This document shows, piece by piece, positions 50,785 through 59,412 of a DNA stretch of 64,000 nucleotides. Within the stretch, counting starts at the first letter, position 1, and each line of letters begins with the position of its first letter. Under the pieces are notes generated by a model. That model did no database searches. It was not told the origin of the DNA and worked only from the letters and a program-made list of their open reading frames with translations. The position numbers were made by a program, and so were the translations under genes. This DNA is from an uncultured Eggerthellaceae bacterium (GTDB lineage: Bacteria > Actinomycetota > Coriobacteriia > Coriobacteriales > Eggerthellaceae): the NCBI GenBank assembly GCA_944320405.1, contig CALUHI010000030.1, positions 61,124 through 125,123 of the forward strand, in the 5' to 3' direction.

Positions 50785-51597
50785 CTAGCCGTTCTTGCGC
50801 TTGTACAGGATGTTGTTGGTCTCCAGCCAGCTTTCCACGGTGCCGGTGTCGAAGCCGTCGGCAGGGTCGATGACCAGGGCGTACATCTCCTCTTCCTTCA
50901 GCACGGCATCCAGCGCGTCGGTCAGCTGGATTTCGCCGCCCACGCCGGGCTCGACGTCGGCCAGAAGCTCCATGACGCGGGGCGACAGCAGATAGCGGCC
51001 GAACACCGCCAGGTTGCTGGGAGCGTCTTCGAGGGCGGGCTTCTCCACAAGGGAGTCGATCTTCCACACATCGTCGGAAAGCGCCTGGCCGGCAATGATG
51101 CCGAAGCGGCTCACCTGGTCGTCGGGAACGGGCATGACTGCGATGACGCTGGCGCCACCGTGCGCGTCGGAGATCTCCTGCATGCGCGGCAGCATCTTGT
51201 TGTCGGGGACAATCACATCGCCCAGCAGCACGTAGAACGGCTCGCCCGCGGTCTTCTCGTGCGCGCAGTAGATGGCGTGGCCCAGGCCCAGGGGCTCGTC
51301 CTGATATACGTAGCTCACGTTGTAGGAGCCCACCTGCTCGACGATGTCGGCGTACTTGTCCTTGCCGCGCTCACGCAGCGTGGCCACAAGCTCGGGGTTC
51401 GGGCTGAAGTGATCCTCGATCGCCTTCTTCTCGCGACTGTTGACGATGACAACTTCGTCAGCAGCGGAGGCAAGACCCTCTTCGACGATGTACTGGATGA
51501 CAGGACGGTCGACCACCAGCAGCATCTCTTTGGGCTGCGCCTTGGTCGCCGGCAGAAACCGCGTGCCCAGGCCCGCGGCGGGAATGAGTGCCTTCAT
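50785..51597 (-). CDS. galU: UTP-glucose-1-phosphate uridylyltransferase
   Basis: Makes UDP-glucose for glycan and glycolipid synthesis. The 270 residues hold the nucleotide motif PAAGLGTRFLPATKAQPKEML (positions 6-26 region), LGLGHAIYCAHE, LLGDVIVPD, SLVEKP and GVGGEIQLTDAL, with the closing TGTVESWLETN. The ATG at 51597 has GGGAGG before it, and an extended -10 at 51672 gives a leader of about 68 bases, so the very long upstream open frame is rejected. Confidence 0.95.
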   Translation of the reverse strand: MKALIPAAGLGTRFLPATKAQPKEMLLVVDRPVIQYIVEEGLASAADEVVIVNSREKKAIEDHFSPNPELVATLRERGKDKYADIVEQVGSYNVSYVYQDEPLGLGHAIYCAHEKTAGEPFYVLLGDVIVPDNKMLPRMQEISDAHGGASVIAVMPVPDDQVSRFGIIAGQALSDDVWKIDSLVEKPALEDAPSNLAVFGRYLLSPRVMELLADVEPGVGGEIQLTDALDAVLKEEEMYALVIDPADGFDTGTVESWLETNNILYKRKNG

Positions 51598-51942
51598 GTA
51601 AACAACCTCCCTGAATGAATGACGCCGTTCGCGCGAGTAAGCGAACGCCGTTACGGATGATCGCGCCTCGCATTGTAGCATCTGGGGAAACATCGCTGCC
51701 AGGTACCGCGGATGCCGCACTCGAAATGCAGAAAGACGAGGTCTTTGCTCCCCACGACGAACACCGATTTTGCCTCGCCGAGCACCCAGCCCTTCGCCGC
51801 CCTTAAACGCCCGTAGATTATAATTAAAGGGTCGTGCACCTTTGCATGCGCACTTCGGAACCATGACCGCGTTCCGTTGCTGCCGAAGTGCGCAAACGGG
51901 CACCGAAGAAGCGATGTCAAGCAGGCCGAAGGAGGTGACGTC
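51598..51942. other. Divergent promoter region between galU and the GGDEF gene
   Basis: About 345 bases without a gene. TGCTACAAT on the minus strand (51672-51680) serves galU; TATAAT on the plus strand (51819-51824) probably serves the GGDEF gene, giving a leader of about 110 bases. Confidence 0.5.
51672..51680 (-). promoter_or_regulatory. Extended -10 promoter of galU
   Basis: Minus strand TGCTACAAT, again of the TGn-TAnnnT form and without a clear -35. Confidence 0.5.
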
Positions 51943-53046
51943 GTGAAGAAGCTGCTTTCCGCCACAAAGGCGAACATCGAGCGCAGACGCTTCTATCTTC
52001 GCGAAGAGCGCGAAGAAATCGCTCAGACGAACATGGCCACGCTTCGCTACGCGTCGCTCCTCACCATCCTTTTGCTGTTACTGCTGTTGGCCGTCGCGCT
52101 GCTCACCATCCGCGACTGGCAGCCCAGCCCGTATCATTTTGCGTTGCTTCCAGCGGCACTTGTTATGTGTGTTATCGCCTGGTGGAAAGGCGACCGCTCG
52201 TCTCCGCGTGCCGCAACGGCGCTCTGCGTGATCTTCGAGGCGCTGCTGTACGTGATCGTCATACTGATCGACACGCTGGGCGGGCCCGACGCCCCTTCCA
52301 GCTTCGTTCAGCTGGCGTGTATCGCCATGCCTGCGTTGTTCGTGCTTCCGGCGTGGATCAGCTACGGAATGCTCCTTGCCGCAGAGGCGCTCTACACGCT
52401 GCTCGTCGTCTTCCTGAAAAACCCTTACATCGCCCAATACGACATCTTCGGAATGATGACGGGCCTGCTGTTCGCGTTCGGCGTCTCTTGGCTGGTGATG
52501 CGCTCACGCCTGAAAGCGCACGAGCTGAAGATCCGCTACGAGACCATGAGCAAGCGCGACACGCTTTCCAGCCTGTACAACAAGCGCGCCTTCTTCGAGA
52601 CCGCGCGCCGCTACTTCGACGACCACAATCCCAATTCGTCCTGTTCGCTGGCGATCATCGACATCGACAACTTCAAGCAGGTGAACGACACGTTCGGCCA
52701 CGATGCCGGCGACCGCGTCCTTTCGGGCATCGGCGACATCCTGCTGGAGCTGTACCGTCCCACCGATCTCATCGCGCGTTTCGGCGGTGACGAATACCTG
52801 GTGCTTGCCGACCACATGATCGACGAAGACCTCATCCAACGCCGTTTCTGCGAGCTGCGCGTGCGCGTGGGCGAACGCTCCGCCACCGCTGCGGGCACCA
52901 CCATCACAGTGAGCATGGGGTGCGTGTTCGCCAACGACCAAGACGTCGATCTCTCCGAGCTGTTCCGCCAGGCGGACATCGCCCTGTACGCTGCAAAAGA
53001 GCACGGCAAGAACACGTGCGTCGTAAAGCGCTATTTCGCGAAGTAG
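51943..53046 (+). CDS. Membrane GGDEF-domain diguanylate cyclase
   Basis: A 367-residue protein with about six membrane helices (residues 30-185) and a C-terminal GGDEF domain (about 205-360). Key parts are RDTLSSLYNKRAFFE, LAIIDIDNFKQVNDTFGHDAGDRVL and the active site RFGGDEYL, the GGDEY variant that is usually active. No RxxD inhibitory site is evident just before it. It starts at GTG 51943 with AGGAGG before it. It should make cyclic di-GMP; no EAL/HD-GYP protein or c-di-GMP riboswitch was found in the window. Confidence 0.88.
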   Translation: MKKLLSATKANIERRRFYLREEREEIAQTNMATLRYASLLTILLLLLLLAVALLTIRDWQPSPYHFALLPAALVMCVIAWWKGDRSSPRAATALCVIFEALLYVIVILIDTLGGPDAPSSFVQLACIAMPALFVLPAWISYGMLLAAEALYTLLVVFLKNPYIAQYDIFGMMTGLLFAFGVSWLVMRSRLKAHELKIRYETMSKRDTLSSLYNKRAFFETARRYFDDHNPNSSCSLAIIDIDNFKQVNDTFGHDAGDRVLSGIGDILLELYRPTDLIARFGGDEYLVLADHMIDEDLIQRRFCELRVRVGERSATAAGTTITVSMGCVFANDQDVDLSELFRQADIALYAAKEHGKNTCVVKRYFAK

Positions 53047-53178
53047 TGCGGTACAGCGCAGCCTCGCTTTCTGCCGCCTCCCGTACTTCTGGCTTCGAAA
53101 AGCCTTACAATCTCAACGCATGCCGAACCGGAAAACCGGACGGTTGATATTGAGACTTTCGATCCAATGGGGGCGACC

Positions 53179-54303
53179 ATGACGGAGACCGCTTGCAGCA
53201 CCGCAACGGAACCGACGAAAATCCTGCTGCTTACCGGATACCTCGGAGCCGGAAAGACGACCATTTTGAACCGCATCCTGGCCAACCAGCAAGGAGTACG
53301 CGCGGCTGTCATCGTTAACGATATCGGCGAGGTGAACGTTGACGCCAGCTTGGTACGTGAAGGCGGATTCGCCGAAGATGTCATTTCGCTGACCAATGGC
53401 TGCATCTGCTGCACGCTTTCGGAGGATTTGGCGAAGCAGCTTTCCGGCATCGCCGCCTCGAACGCGTTCGATTACGTCATCATCGAGGCGTCGGGTATCT
53501 GCGAACCCATCCCCATCGCCTACACCATCAGCGGCTTCTGCGACGCAAGCCAAGAGGGCGCCGCGCCGCTCGCGCTCGACAACATCGTGTGCGTGGTGGA
53601 CTGCGCGCGCATGTTTGACGAGTTCAACGGCGGGCACGCATTGACTTCTGGCGATGTCGACGAAGACGACGTAGAAAGCCTGCTCATCCAGCAGATCGAG
53701 TTCTGCACTACGCTCATCCTGAACAAGACCGACACAGTAACACCCGAGCAAATTGCCGAACTGCGCGCAATCGTGCGCAGCCTGCAGAAAAACGCGGTGA
53801 TCGTCGAGGCGCATCACGGCGAGATTCCCATGAACGAGCTTTTGGACACCGGACGCTTCGACTTCATGGAAGTCTACAATTCGGCAGTATGGGCAGACGC
53901 AATGGATCATCCGGAGGAGCACGAAAACCCCGAAGTGCTGGAATACGGTTTCTCGACGTTCGTCTATGACCGGCGCGTTCCGTTCAACTTGGAAGCACTT
54001 GGCGAGCTCGCCAACCATTGGCCGGAAGGCGTCGTGCGCGCAAAGGGCATCATTTGGGCAGCGCAAGACCCCGACGAGCGCTACATGTTCGAGCAGGCGG
54101 GACGAGAGATTTCCGCAATGGGAACCGGCCCCTTCGTGGCGGCGATGCCCGAAGAGGAACGCGCTGAGCAGTTCACCGCCGATCCGTCGCTTGAAGCGTA
54201 TTGGGATGCCGGACTGGGCGACCGCGGCACGCGCCTGTGCATCATCGGCCGCAACATGGATCGCACCGCTGTGGAATCCGCGCTGGACGCCTGTCTGGCC
54301 TAG
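53179..54303 (+). CDS. CobW/COG0523 family metal-chaperone GTPase
   Basis: A 374-residue G3E-type GTPase. Walker A is TGYLGAGKTT, followed by IVNDIGEVNVDA, the metal-binding motif GCICCTL, IIEASGICEP, VVDCARM and the NKTD guanine motif; the C-terminal CobW domain begins near residue 245. The ATG at 53179 has GGGGG five bases before it. The target metal (zinc, cobalt, iron) cannot be read. It ends 14 bases before a REPIN-like palindrome. Confidence 0.88.
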   Translation: MTETACSTATEPTKILLLTGYLGAGKTTILNRILANQQGVRAAVIVNDIGEVNVDASLVREGGFAEDVISLTNGCICCTLSEDLAKQLSGIAASNAFDYVIIEASGICEPIPIAYTISGFCDASQEGAAPLALDNIVCVVDCARMFDEFNGGHALTSGDVDEDDVESLLIQQIEFCTTLILNKTDTVTPEQIAELRAIVRSLQKNAVIVEAHHGEIPMNELLDTGRFDFMEVYNSAVWADAMDHPEEHENPEVLEYGFSTFVYDRRVPFNLEALGELANHWPEGVVRAKGIIWAAQDPDERYMFEQAGREISAMGTGPFVAAMPEEERAEQFTADPSLEAYWDAGLGDRGTRLCIIGRNMDRTAVESALDACLA

Positions 54304-54316
54304 CGCAGCGCAACGG

Positions 54317-54386
54317 GGCGTGACAGGGGACGGTCCTTCTGTCACATTTATCCAAAAGTGACAGAAGGACCGTCCCCTGTCACGCC
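54317..54386. repeat. REPIN-like perfect palindrome, copy 2
   Basis: 29-base perfectly complementary arms (54317-54345 and 54358-54386) flank a 12-base loop. The arms share GTGACAGGGGACGGTCCTTC and TGTCAC with copy 1 at 33003; the loops and outermost bases differ. Likely to act as a strong hairpin between cobW and the exporter gene. Confidence 0.85.
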
Positions 54387-54405
54387 TAACCCGAAGGAGG
54401 CTTTC

Positions 54406-55299
54406 ATCAACAATCGCGCCACATTGCTGGGCATCGCCGCCATTCTTTGCTGGAGCCTGATGATCGGGCTGCTGCGCGCCACCATGAACGCGTTCGGCTC
54501 GCAGCTGGGCGGAGCGCTTGTGTACACACTGGGGACGTTGCTGCTGTTCGTCGTCAACCGACCCACGCCGCTGCGACGCATATCGAAGAAATTCCTGCTG
54601 ATCAGCGGTGCGTTCTTCGTTTCGTACGAAGTGCTGTTGGCGATCGCTGTGGGACTCGCGGCCAGTCCCACGCAGACGCTCGAAGTCAGCATGCTCAATT
54701 ATCTGTGGCCAACGTTCACCGTGCTTTTGTGGGCGCTGGCAAATGGACGCAACCGAGCATCGGCGTTTCTGAAAGTGCTTCCCGGCGCGCTTGTCGCAAC
54801 CGTCGGTGTAGCACTCGCCGTTGGCGGGCAGGATTTCCTGGCGCGCGGAACCGCTTTCGGCGAATTCTTCGTTAACCCTCTCCCCTACGTGGTTGCCGGC
54901 ATTGCCGCACTGCTTTGGGGCCTGTACAACACGGTGACACCGAAGGTGTCGGACGGAAGCAACGCCATTGCGTACTACTTCACGACAGTCGCCGTCTCGC
55001 TTTGGGTCATCTTCTTTGCGCAGGGTGCTCCCCTGCCAGAAACGTCCGCGGCGACCGACCTTATTCCCTTGATCGCTACCGCCGCTGCTGTTGCCGCCGG
55101 ATATGCGCTATGGGGGTACGCCATCGTCCACGGCGACACACGCACGCTTTCCGTCGCCTCGTATGCGACGCCGGTGCTTTCCACTGTGGCAACCACCATC
55201 ATTTTGGCAGCAGCACCCGGCCCGGTGTTTTGGGTGGGTGCAGCGTTAGTGGTCGTTGGCTCGGTGGTCAGCTGGATCGGTTCCCAGAAGGCACGCTGA
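54406..55299 (+). CDS. YddG-type DMT-family exporter (EamA)
   Basis: About 297 residues and ten membrane helices. NNRATLLGIAAILCWSLMIGL, SYEVLLAIAVGLAASPTQTLEVSMLNYLWP and LWGYAIVHGDTRTLSVASYATPVLS track E. coli YddG, an exporter of aromatic amino acids, along the whole length. The start is unusual: GAAGGAGG (54393-54400) stands six bases before an ATC codon at 54406, just where the YddG alignment puts Met1. The only in-frame standard start nearby, a GTG at 54358, lies inside the palindrome and has no ribosome site. An AUC start or a start changed by repeat insertion are both possible. Confidence 0.8.
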   Translation: MNNRATLLGIAAILCWSLMIGLLRATMNAFGSQLGGALVYTLGTLLLFVVNRPTPLRRISKKFLLISGAFFVSYEVLLAIAVGLAASPTQTLEVSMLNYLWPTFTVLLWALANGRNRASAFLKVLPGALVATVGVALAVGGQDFLARGTAFGEFFVNPLPYVVAGIAALLWGLYNTVTPKVSDGSNAIAYYFTTVAVSLWVIFFAQGAPLPETSAATDLIPLIATAAAVAAGYALWGYAIVHGDTRTLSVASYATPVLSTVATTIILAAAPGPVFWVGAALVVVGSVVSWIGSQKAR

Positions 55300-55342
55300 G
55301 TGCACGCCTTATCAAGCCAGCCGTCCTCGAAACCACCCTCAA

Positions 55343-55396
55343 CCCCAACATTCGCGAAAAACTAGCATTCTTGTTAGAAAAGAACGTTTGTTGGGG
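55343..55396. repeat. 54-bp palindromic element A
   Basis: Starts CCCCAACATTCGCG and ends CGTTTGTTGGGG, with an inner CTAGCATTCTTGTTAG hairpin. Homologous, same length, to the element at 55562. Confidence 0.7.
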
Positions 55397-55561
55397 TTTG
55401 ATAGCCTCATCCCACAACTCGTTTGTTGCCTCTCAATGAATTATCCGAGTTGAGGATAACAATGACCTGGTGATACTTAATCGAGAACGAAGAGCGCGTC
55501 TTTCTAGGAACTTAGAAATACCGGGCGATGCGGCAAATCCCTGCGATTCGCAGCCTTATTT

Positions 55562-55615
55562 CCCCAACATTCGCAATAATCTAGCGAAAGTGCTAGATTT
55601 TCGCGTTTGTTGGGG
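55562..55615. repeat. 54-bp palindromic element B
   Basis: Starts CCCCAACATTCGCA and ends CGCGTTTGTTGGGG, with a perfect inner AATCTAGC/GCTAGATT hairpin. It runs into the 3' end of the MFS gene, where its right end is repeated. Confidence 0.7.
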
Positions 55616-56837
55616 TCGCGGCAGGCTGACTTTTCGCGTTTGTTGGGGTCGCGGCAGGCTGGCTCTGCGCGTTTACGGGCATCCCTCCAACGCAACGCAG
55701 GCGCCATAGAACGCACAGCACACCAACGACCAGGAATGCAACAGCACCAAACACTGATGATTGCGTGCCCTCCAGCGTGATGAACACGCCACAGAGCGAA
55801 GTGCCGAGGGTAGTACCCAAGTTGGCGGCTGTCAGATACAGGCCATTGCTGAAATCCGGCGCTTCAGGAGCCGAACGAGACACCATGAATTGATTGGCGT
55901 TGTTCGCGATACCGCCAACGAGACCCAATGCGAACGCAAGCGCCGCCGCCACCAAGCCGATCGTGCCCGCTGCGAACAGCATCGCATACAGCACGATGAG
56001 CGCAATCGGCATGAAGACCAAAGTCGCCACCGGCCTGGATCCCAGCGCATGCCCCGAGATCACATTGCCGATGATGTTCGCCCCGCCGTACAGCAATAGC
56101 GAAGCGCTCACCCACGCAGCATCCATGCCCGACACCACGCCGAAAAAGTCGGACATGAAGCTGTAGAAACCGAACATCGCCCCGTTGATGAACGCAGTGG
56201 CAAGAAGCGAAGCCCACACAACGGGCTTTTTGAGGATAGCGATTTGGCTGCCGTACGTCATACGGCCCTCAACCGGCATGGAGGGCACCAAGAAGACGGT
56301 AGCCACGAGCACCCCAACCGTGACCACGGCGAAAAACGCAAGCGCCGCTTGCAGCAGCACGGTGCTGGCAAGGTAACTTGCGATTGGCACGCCCAGCACC
56401 ATACCTGCCGACACGCCCACGAATACACGCGAGGAGTTCTTCGCGCGTTCGGCGTCAGTCCCACCTGTCTGGCCACCGATCGCCAGCGCCATCGACACGT
56501 ACAAAGGATGGAACGCCGCCGGCAACACGCGACACACGAGCAACGCCTCAAAACTTGGCGCGAAGATCGCCGCCACGTTGCATGCCGAGAATACGCCGAG
56601 CGACAGCAACATAACGTGCTTGCGATTCATCTTCGAGAACAGAAGCGGCATAGTAGGACCCGCGATCGCCACAATGAGCGCGAAACCGCTCACAAGCAGA
56701 CCCGCATCGGGCACGCTCACGCCAAAGCGCTCAGAAACTTGCGGAATAATGCCAACCACGCCCATCTCGGTGTTCAGAATGCCGAACACGCCAACGGCCA
56801 GGATGAATATCAGAAGTGCGTTGCTGCTTCTTGCCAT
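55593..56837 (-). CDS. MFS drug/metabolite exporter (AraJ/DHA1-like)
   Basis: A 414-residue transporter with twelve membrane helices. LNTEMGVVGIIPQVSERFGVSVPDAGLLVSGFAL and the A-loop GPTMPLLFSKMNRKHVML are typical of DHA1 exporters. The last 28 residues are unusual: the 11-residue unit SQPAATPTNAK occurs twice, encoded by a 33-bp tandem repeat that belongs to the neighbouring palindromic element, so the tail was probably acquired by repeat insertion at the 3' end. Upstream (12 bases) is a cyclophilin-like lipoprotein gene, in an operon with a flavoprotein. Substrate unknown. Confidence 0.88.
   Translation of the reverse strand: MARSSNALLIFILAVGVFGILNTEMGVVGIIPQVSERFGVSVPDAGLLVSGFALIVAIAGPTMPLLFSKMNRKHVMLLSLGVFSACNVAAIFAPSFEALLVCRVLPAAFHPLYVSMALAIGGQTGGTDAERAKNSSRVFVGVSAGMVLGVPIASYLASTVLLQAALAFFAVVTVGVLVATVFLVPSMPVEGRMTYGSQIAILKKPVVWASLLATAFINGAMFGFYSFMSDFFGVVSGMDAAWVSASLLLYGGANIIGNVISGHALGSRPVATLVFMPIALIVLYAMLFAAGTIGLVAAALAFALGLVGGIANNANQFMVSRSAPEAPDFSNGLYLTAANLGTTLGTSLCGVFITLEGTQSSVFGAVAFLVVGVLCVLWRLRCVGGMPVNAQSQPAATPTNAKSQPAATPTNAKI
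55598..55663. repeat. 33-bp tandem repeat in the 3' end of the MFS gene
   Basis: The unit beginning TTTTCGCGTTTGTTGGGGTC occurs at 55598 and 55631, and a partial third copy follows. The 33-base period is exactly 11 codons, so the frame is kept. Confidence 0.75.
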
Positions 56838-56849
56838 TGCGCGCTGCCC

Positions 56850-57428
56850 TTACGCGAGCGAAAACGTCACGTCGACAGAACCATCCCCCAAAACCGTACG
56901 CATCTGGTTTGCCGTGGCACCTTCGATATGAGCAAGCTTGGTGAAGTTCCAGGAGTTCGTGTCATAGTACACGGTTATCTGATTTCCCTGATAGAGAATC
57001 ACATCCCCCGGGCCTACGCTTATCTGCGAATCGCTGCGCGGCAAGCTCTGCGGAAGTTGACCCACTTTTTCCATGTTTGCGTAGTCATCCATCTCCACCT
57101 TGAGTGGGCCTTTTGCCAAAAGGGCAGCGAAAGCTTCAGCTGATGGGTTGTCCTCGAGCGTCGCTATGAGCGTCTGCTCATTCACCTTGAGCTTTATTAC
57201 CGTTGCTGCCATGACCTCTCCTTGATTATTGGCTTCAGATGCTGCCGGCACGCCTTCGACGGACGGCGGTTCTGCATCGTTTTCTGAATCCGCCTGAAGC
57301 TCCGACTGCCCCTGATCGGATGATTGTGCTTCGGGTTCAGTGGGCGCATTTGCCGAAGCGCAACCGAACAACGCCAGCGCTCCAGCAAACACCAAAACGC
57401 AAATGATCAAACCCACACGGTTTCGCAT
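56850..57428 (-). CDS. Cyclophilin-like-fold lipoprotein
   Basis: A 192-residue exported protein. The signal peptide ends in the lipobox LFGC (Cys23), followed by a Gln/Glu/Ser-rich spacer to residue 72 and a cyclophilin-like domain (TVIKLKVNEQTLIATLEDNPSAEAFAALL, GDVILYQGNQITVYYDTNSWNFTKLAHIEG). This small fold lacks the residues of true proline isomerases and its role is unclear. The ATG at 57428 has GGGAGGGG before it. Operon: cyclophilin-like, flavoprotein, this gene, MFS exporter. Confidence 0.83.
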   Translation of the reverse strand: MRNRVGLIICVLVFAGALALFGCASANAPTEPEAQSSDQGQSELQADSENDAEPPSVEGVPAASEANNQGEVMAATVIKLKVNEQTLIATLEDNPSAEAFAALLAKGPLKVEMDDYANMEKVGQLPQSLPRSDSQISVGPGDVILYQGNQITVYYDTNSWNFTKLAHIEGATANQMRTVLGDGSVDVTFSLA

Positions 57429-57438
57429 CTGCCCCTCC

Positions 57439-57957
57439 CTACAGCGAAGCGCCGAAGTCGTGCAGCTTCTTTGCCATCTCGGAAGACTTCGCTTCGGAGG
57501 TGGTAGCTTCGAAGATGCCGAGATCCTTAGCTCCAAACCAATCCACCAGATAGGTGCGATAGATGCCCTCGGCATGCTCGCACACGCCGCGGGCACCCGA
57601 GCACAGCATGAGCGCCATTTTGGTGCAGCGTTTTGGTTTGAGACCCGCGTACGTGCGATTGATCGCTTCGTGCATCTGGCCCGAGAACGAACCGTAATAC
57701 ACCGGACTTGCGACGACGATCATATCCGCAGCGTCCCATAGCGGATACACCTCATCCATGTCGTCATGCTGCATGCAGGCGCCGCCGCCTGCGTTGTGAC
57801 AATATTCGCAACCGCGACACCCATGGATGTCCAGGCGTGCCACGTTCACCACATCCACCCGATGACACGCCTCGCGAGCGCCTGTGCAAAACGCCTCGAC
57901 CATCGCGGCTGTGCCACCCTCGGCGCGGTAGCTTCCGTTCAGAACCAGAATCCTCAT
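57439..57957 (-). CDS. Iron-sulfur flavoprotein / NADPH-dependent FMN reductase
   Basis: A 172-residue flavodoxin-like protein. The FMN phosphate loop is LNGSYRAEGGTAAM, and VASPVYYGSFSGQMHEAINRTY is the flavin ring region. A compact cysteine motif, CRGCEYCHNAGGGAC (Cys47, 50, 53, 61), is that of iron-sulfur flavoproteins which carry a [4Fe-4S] cluster near FMN in anaerobes. Such proteins reduce quinones, oxygen species or other small molecules. It lies between two cyclophilin-like genes. Confidence 0.87.
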   Translation of the reverse strand: MRILVLNGSYRAEGGTAAMVEAFCTGAREACHRVDVVNVARLDIHGCRGCEYCHNAGGGACMQHDDMDEVYPLWDAADMIVVASPVYYGSFSGQMHEAINRTYAGLKPKRCTKMALMLCSGARGVCEHAEGIYRTYLVDWFGAKDLGIFEATTSEAKSSEMAKKLHDFGASL

Positions 57958-57968
57958 GAAAGCCCCCC

Positions 57969-58376
57969 TTACTCTGCCTTTTCAATCAATAGATCATAGG
58001 AGCCCGACAGTTCGTGCAGCACTTCAAGCGGGCAGGTCACGCGCCCTATGTTCACTTGGTCGCCATAGCGCTGGGAGTTCTCCTCGTCGTCGAACAACAC
58101 GGCGAACCATCCGCCGCCGGGGTTGTAGTTGATGTTGCCGTTCTTCCATCCGCGCTTCACTTGATCCTGCTGATAGGGCAGCTCAAAAGGCATCTGCCCG
58201 CAGAAATCGATGCCAGCGCCGGAAACGCGAATACGGCAGGGCAGCTTTGAGGCAAAAGCACGCGCAGTCTCGGTGTCGTTGAGAATGCCTTTCACTTCGA
58301 CGTCGTCAAAATGCAAGATGATGGATGCATCGTTCACAGAGAAGCTCCTTTGTTCGTTCGATATCGGCACCTTCAT
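57969..58376 (-). CDS. Cyclophilin-like-fold protein
   Basis: A 135-residue cytoplasmic protein with the cyclophilin-like core: ILNDTETARAFASKLP, FCGQMPFELPY and the signature NYNPGGGWFAVLFDDEENS. No signal peptide, in contrast to the lipoprotein 540 bases downstream, so the operon encodes one version on each side of the membrane. The ATG at 58376 has AAAGGGG. First gene of the operon and divergent from the lysR gene across an 81-base promoter region. Confidence 0.83.
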   Translation of the reverse strand: MKVPISNEQRSFSVNDASIILHFDDVEVKGILNDTETARAFASKLPCRIRVSGAGIDFCGQMPFELPYQQDQVKRGWKNGNINYNPGGGWFAVLFDDEENSQRYGDQVNIGRVTCPLEVLHELSGSYDLLIEKAE

Positions 58377-58409
58377 TGTTATCCCCTTTCAGACAAAGTA
58401 CAATTGCTT

Positions 58410-58428
58410 ATAGTTGATAGATTGCTAT
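58410..58428. promoter_or_regulatory. LysR-type operator candidate
   Basis: ATAG-N11-CTAT in the divergent promoter between the cyclophilin-like operon and lysR. It has the dyad with T-N11-A spacing typical of LysR boxes. Confidence 0.45.
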
Positions 58429-58457
58429 GCTTTATTTCTATATATAGGAGCAGTCGC

Positions 58458-59345
58458 ATGGACATCCGCGTTCTTCGCTATTACCTGGCCATATGCCGCG
58501 AGGGAAACATGTCTCGCGCTGCGCAAGTGCTTCATGTGACGCAACCGACCTTGTCGCGACAGATAGCGGATCTCGAACGCGAGCTCGGCTGAGAATTGCT
58601 CATTCGCGGCAGCCGTGCCGTTACGCCCACCGAGAAAGGGCTCTACCTGCGCCGACGCGCCGAAGAGATCGTCTCGTTGGCTGACCAGACCGCTTCAGAG
58701 CTCGCACACAGCGACGAAACGATAGAGGGAGACGTGTACATCGGCGCCGGTGAAAGTGAGGGGATGCGCCATGTTGCAAAGATGGTTCACGCGTTCCGCG
58801 AGCGCTACCCTCAGATTTGCTTTCACCTGCGAAGCGGAAACAGCATCGATGTTGTCGAATGGCTCGAACGGGGGTTGGTTGATTTCGCGGTGCTCATCGC
58901 ATTTCCCAACATCAACCGATTCGAACATGTGCGCCTTCGCACTACCGACGCTTGGGGCATGCTGCTGCCTGAAGGTCATCCGCTTGCGTCAAGGGAAACC
59001 GTTTCCCCTCGCGATGCAGCAGGAGTGCCGCTTATCCTTTCCGAGCAAGCATTGGAAACCGGTGAGCTTTCGCACTGGTTCGGCAACCTGAAGGACCGCA
59101 TCGAAATCGCAGCGACCTACAACCTTGCGTTCAACGCTGCTCAACTCGTCCGCGAAGGCGTTGGAGGTGCTCTCATCCTCGACAATTTGGTTTCAACTGG
59201 TCCGGGGACGGGGCTTGAATTTCGTCTGATGTATCCGCCGGTGGTATCGCCCATCGACTTCGCTTGGAAGCGAAGCGCAACTCACTCCATTGCAGCGAAG
59301 CTGTTCTTGGAAACCATGCGAGGAGAGACACCGACACAAGATTAG
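58458..59345 (+). pseudogene. LysR-family regulator gene with internal TGA stop
   Basis: The frame starts at ATG 58458 with the usual LysR helix-turn-helix (MDIRVLRYYLAICREGNMSRAA, TQPTLSRQIADLERELG) but meets TGA at 58590-58592 where relatives have a non-conserved residue (ELGxELLIRGSR). The same frame then stays open to 59345 with a full effector-binding domain. One substitution (for example TGG to TGA) explains it. It is either a recent pseudogene or a sequencing error; read-through is less likely. Its expected target is the divergent cyclophilin-like/flavoprotein/MFS operon. Confidence 0.85.
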
Positions 59346-59412
59346 AGCCACTCAAAAGGCCAATGTCAATCCGATGCATTGCATTTAGCTTGAAGTAGTT
59401 TTGCTGCGCCGC

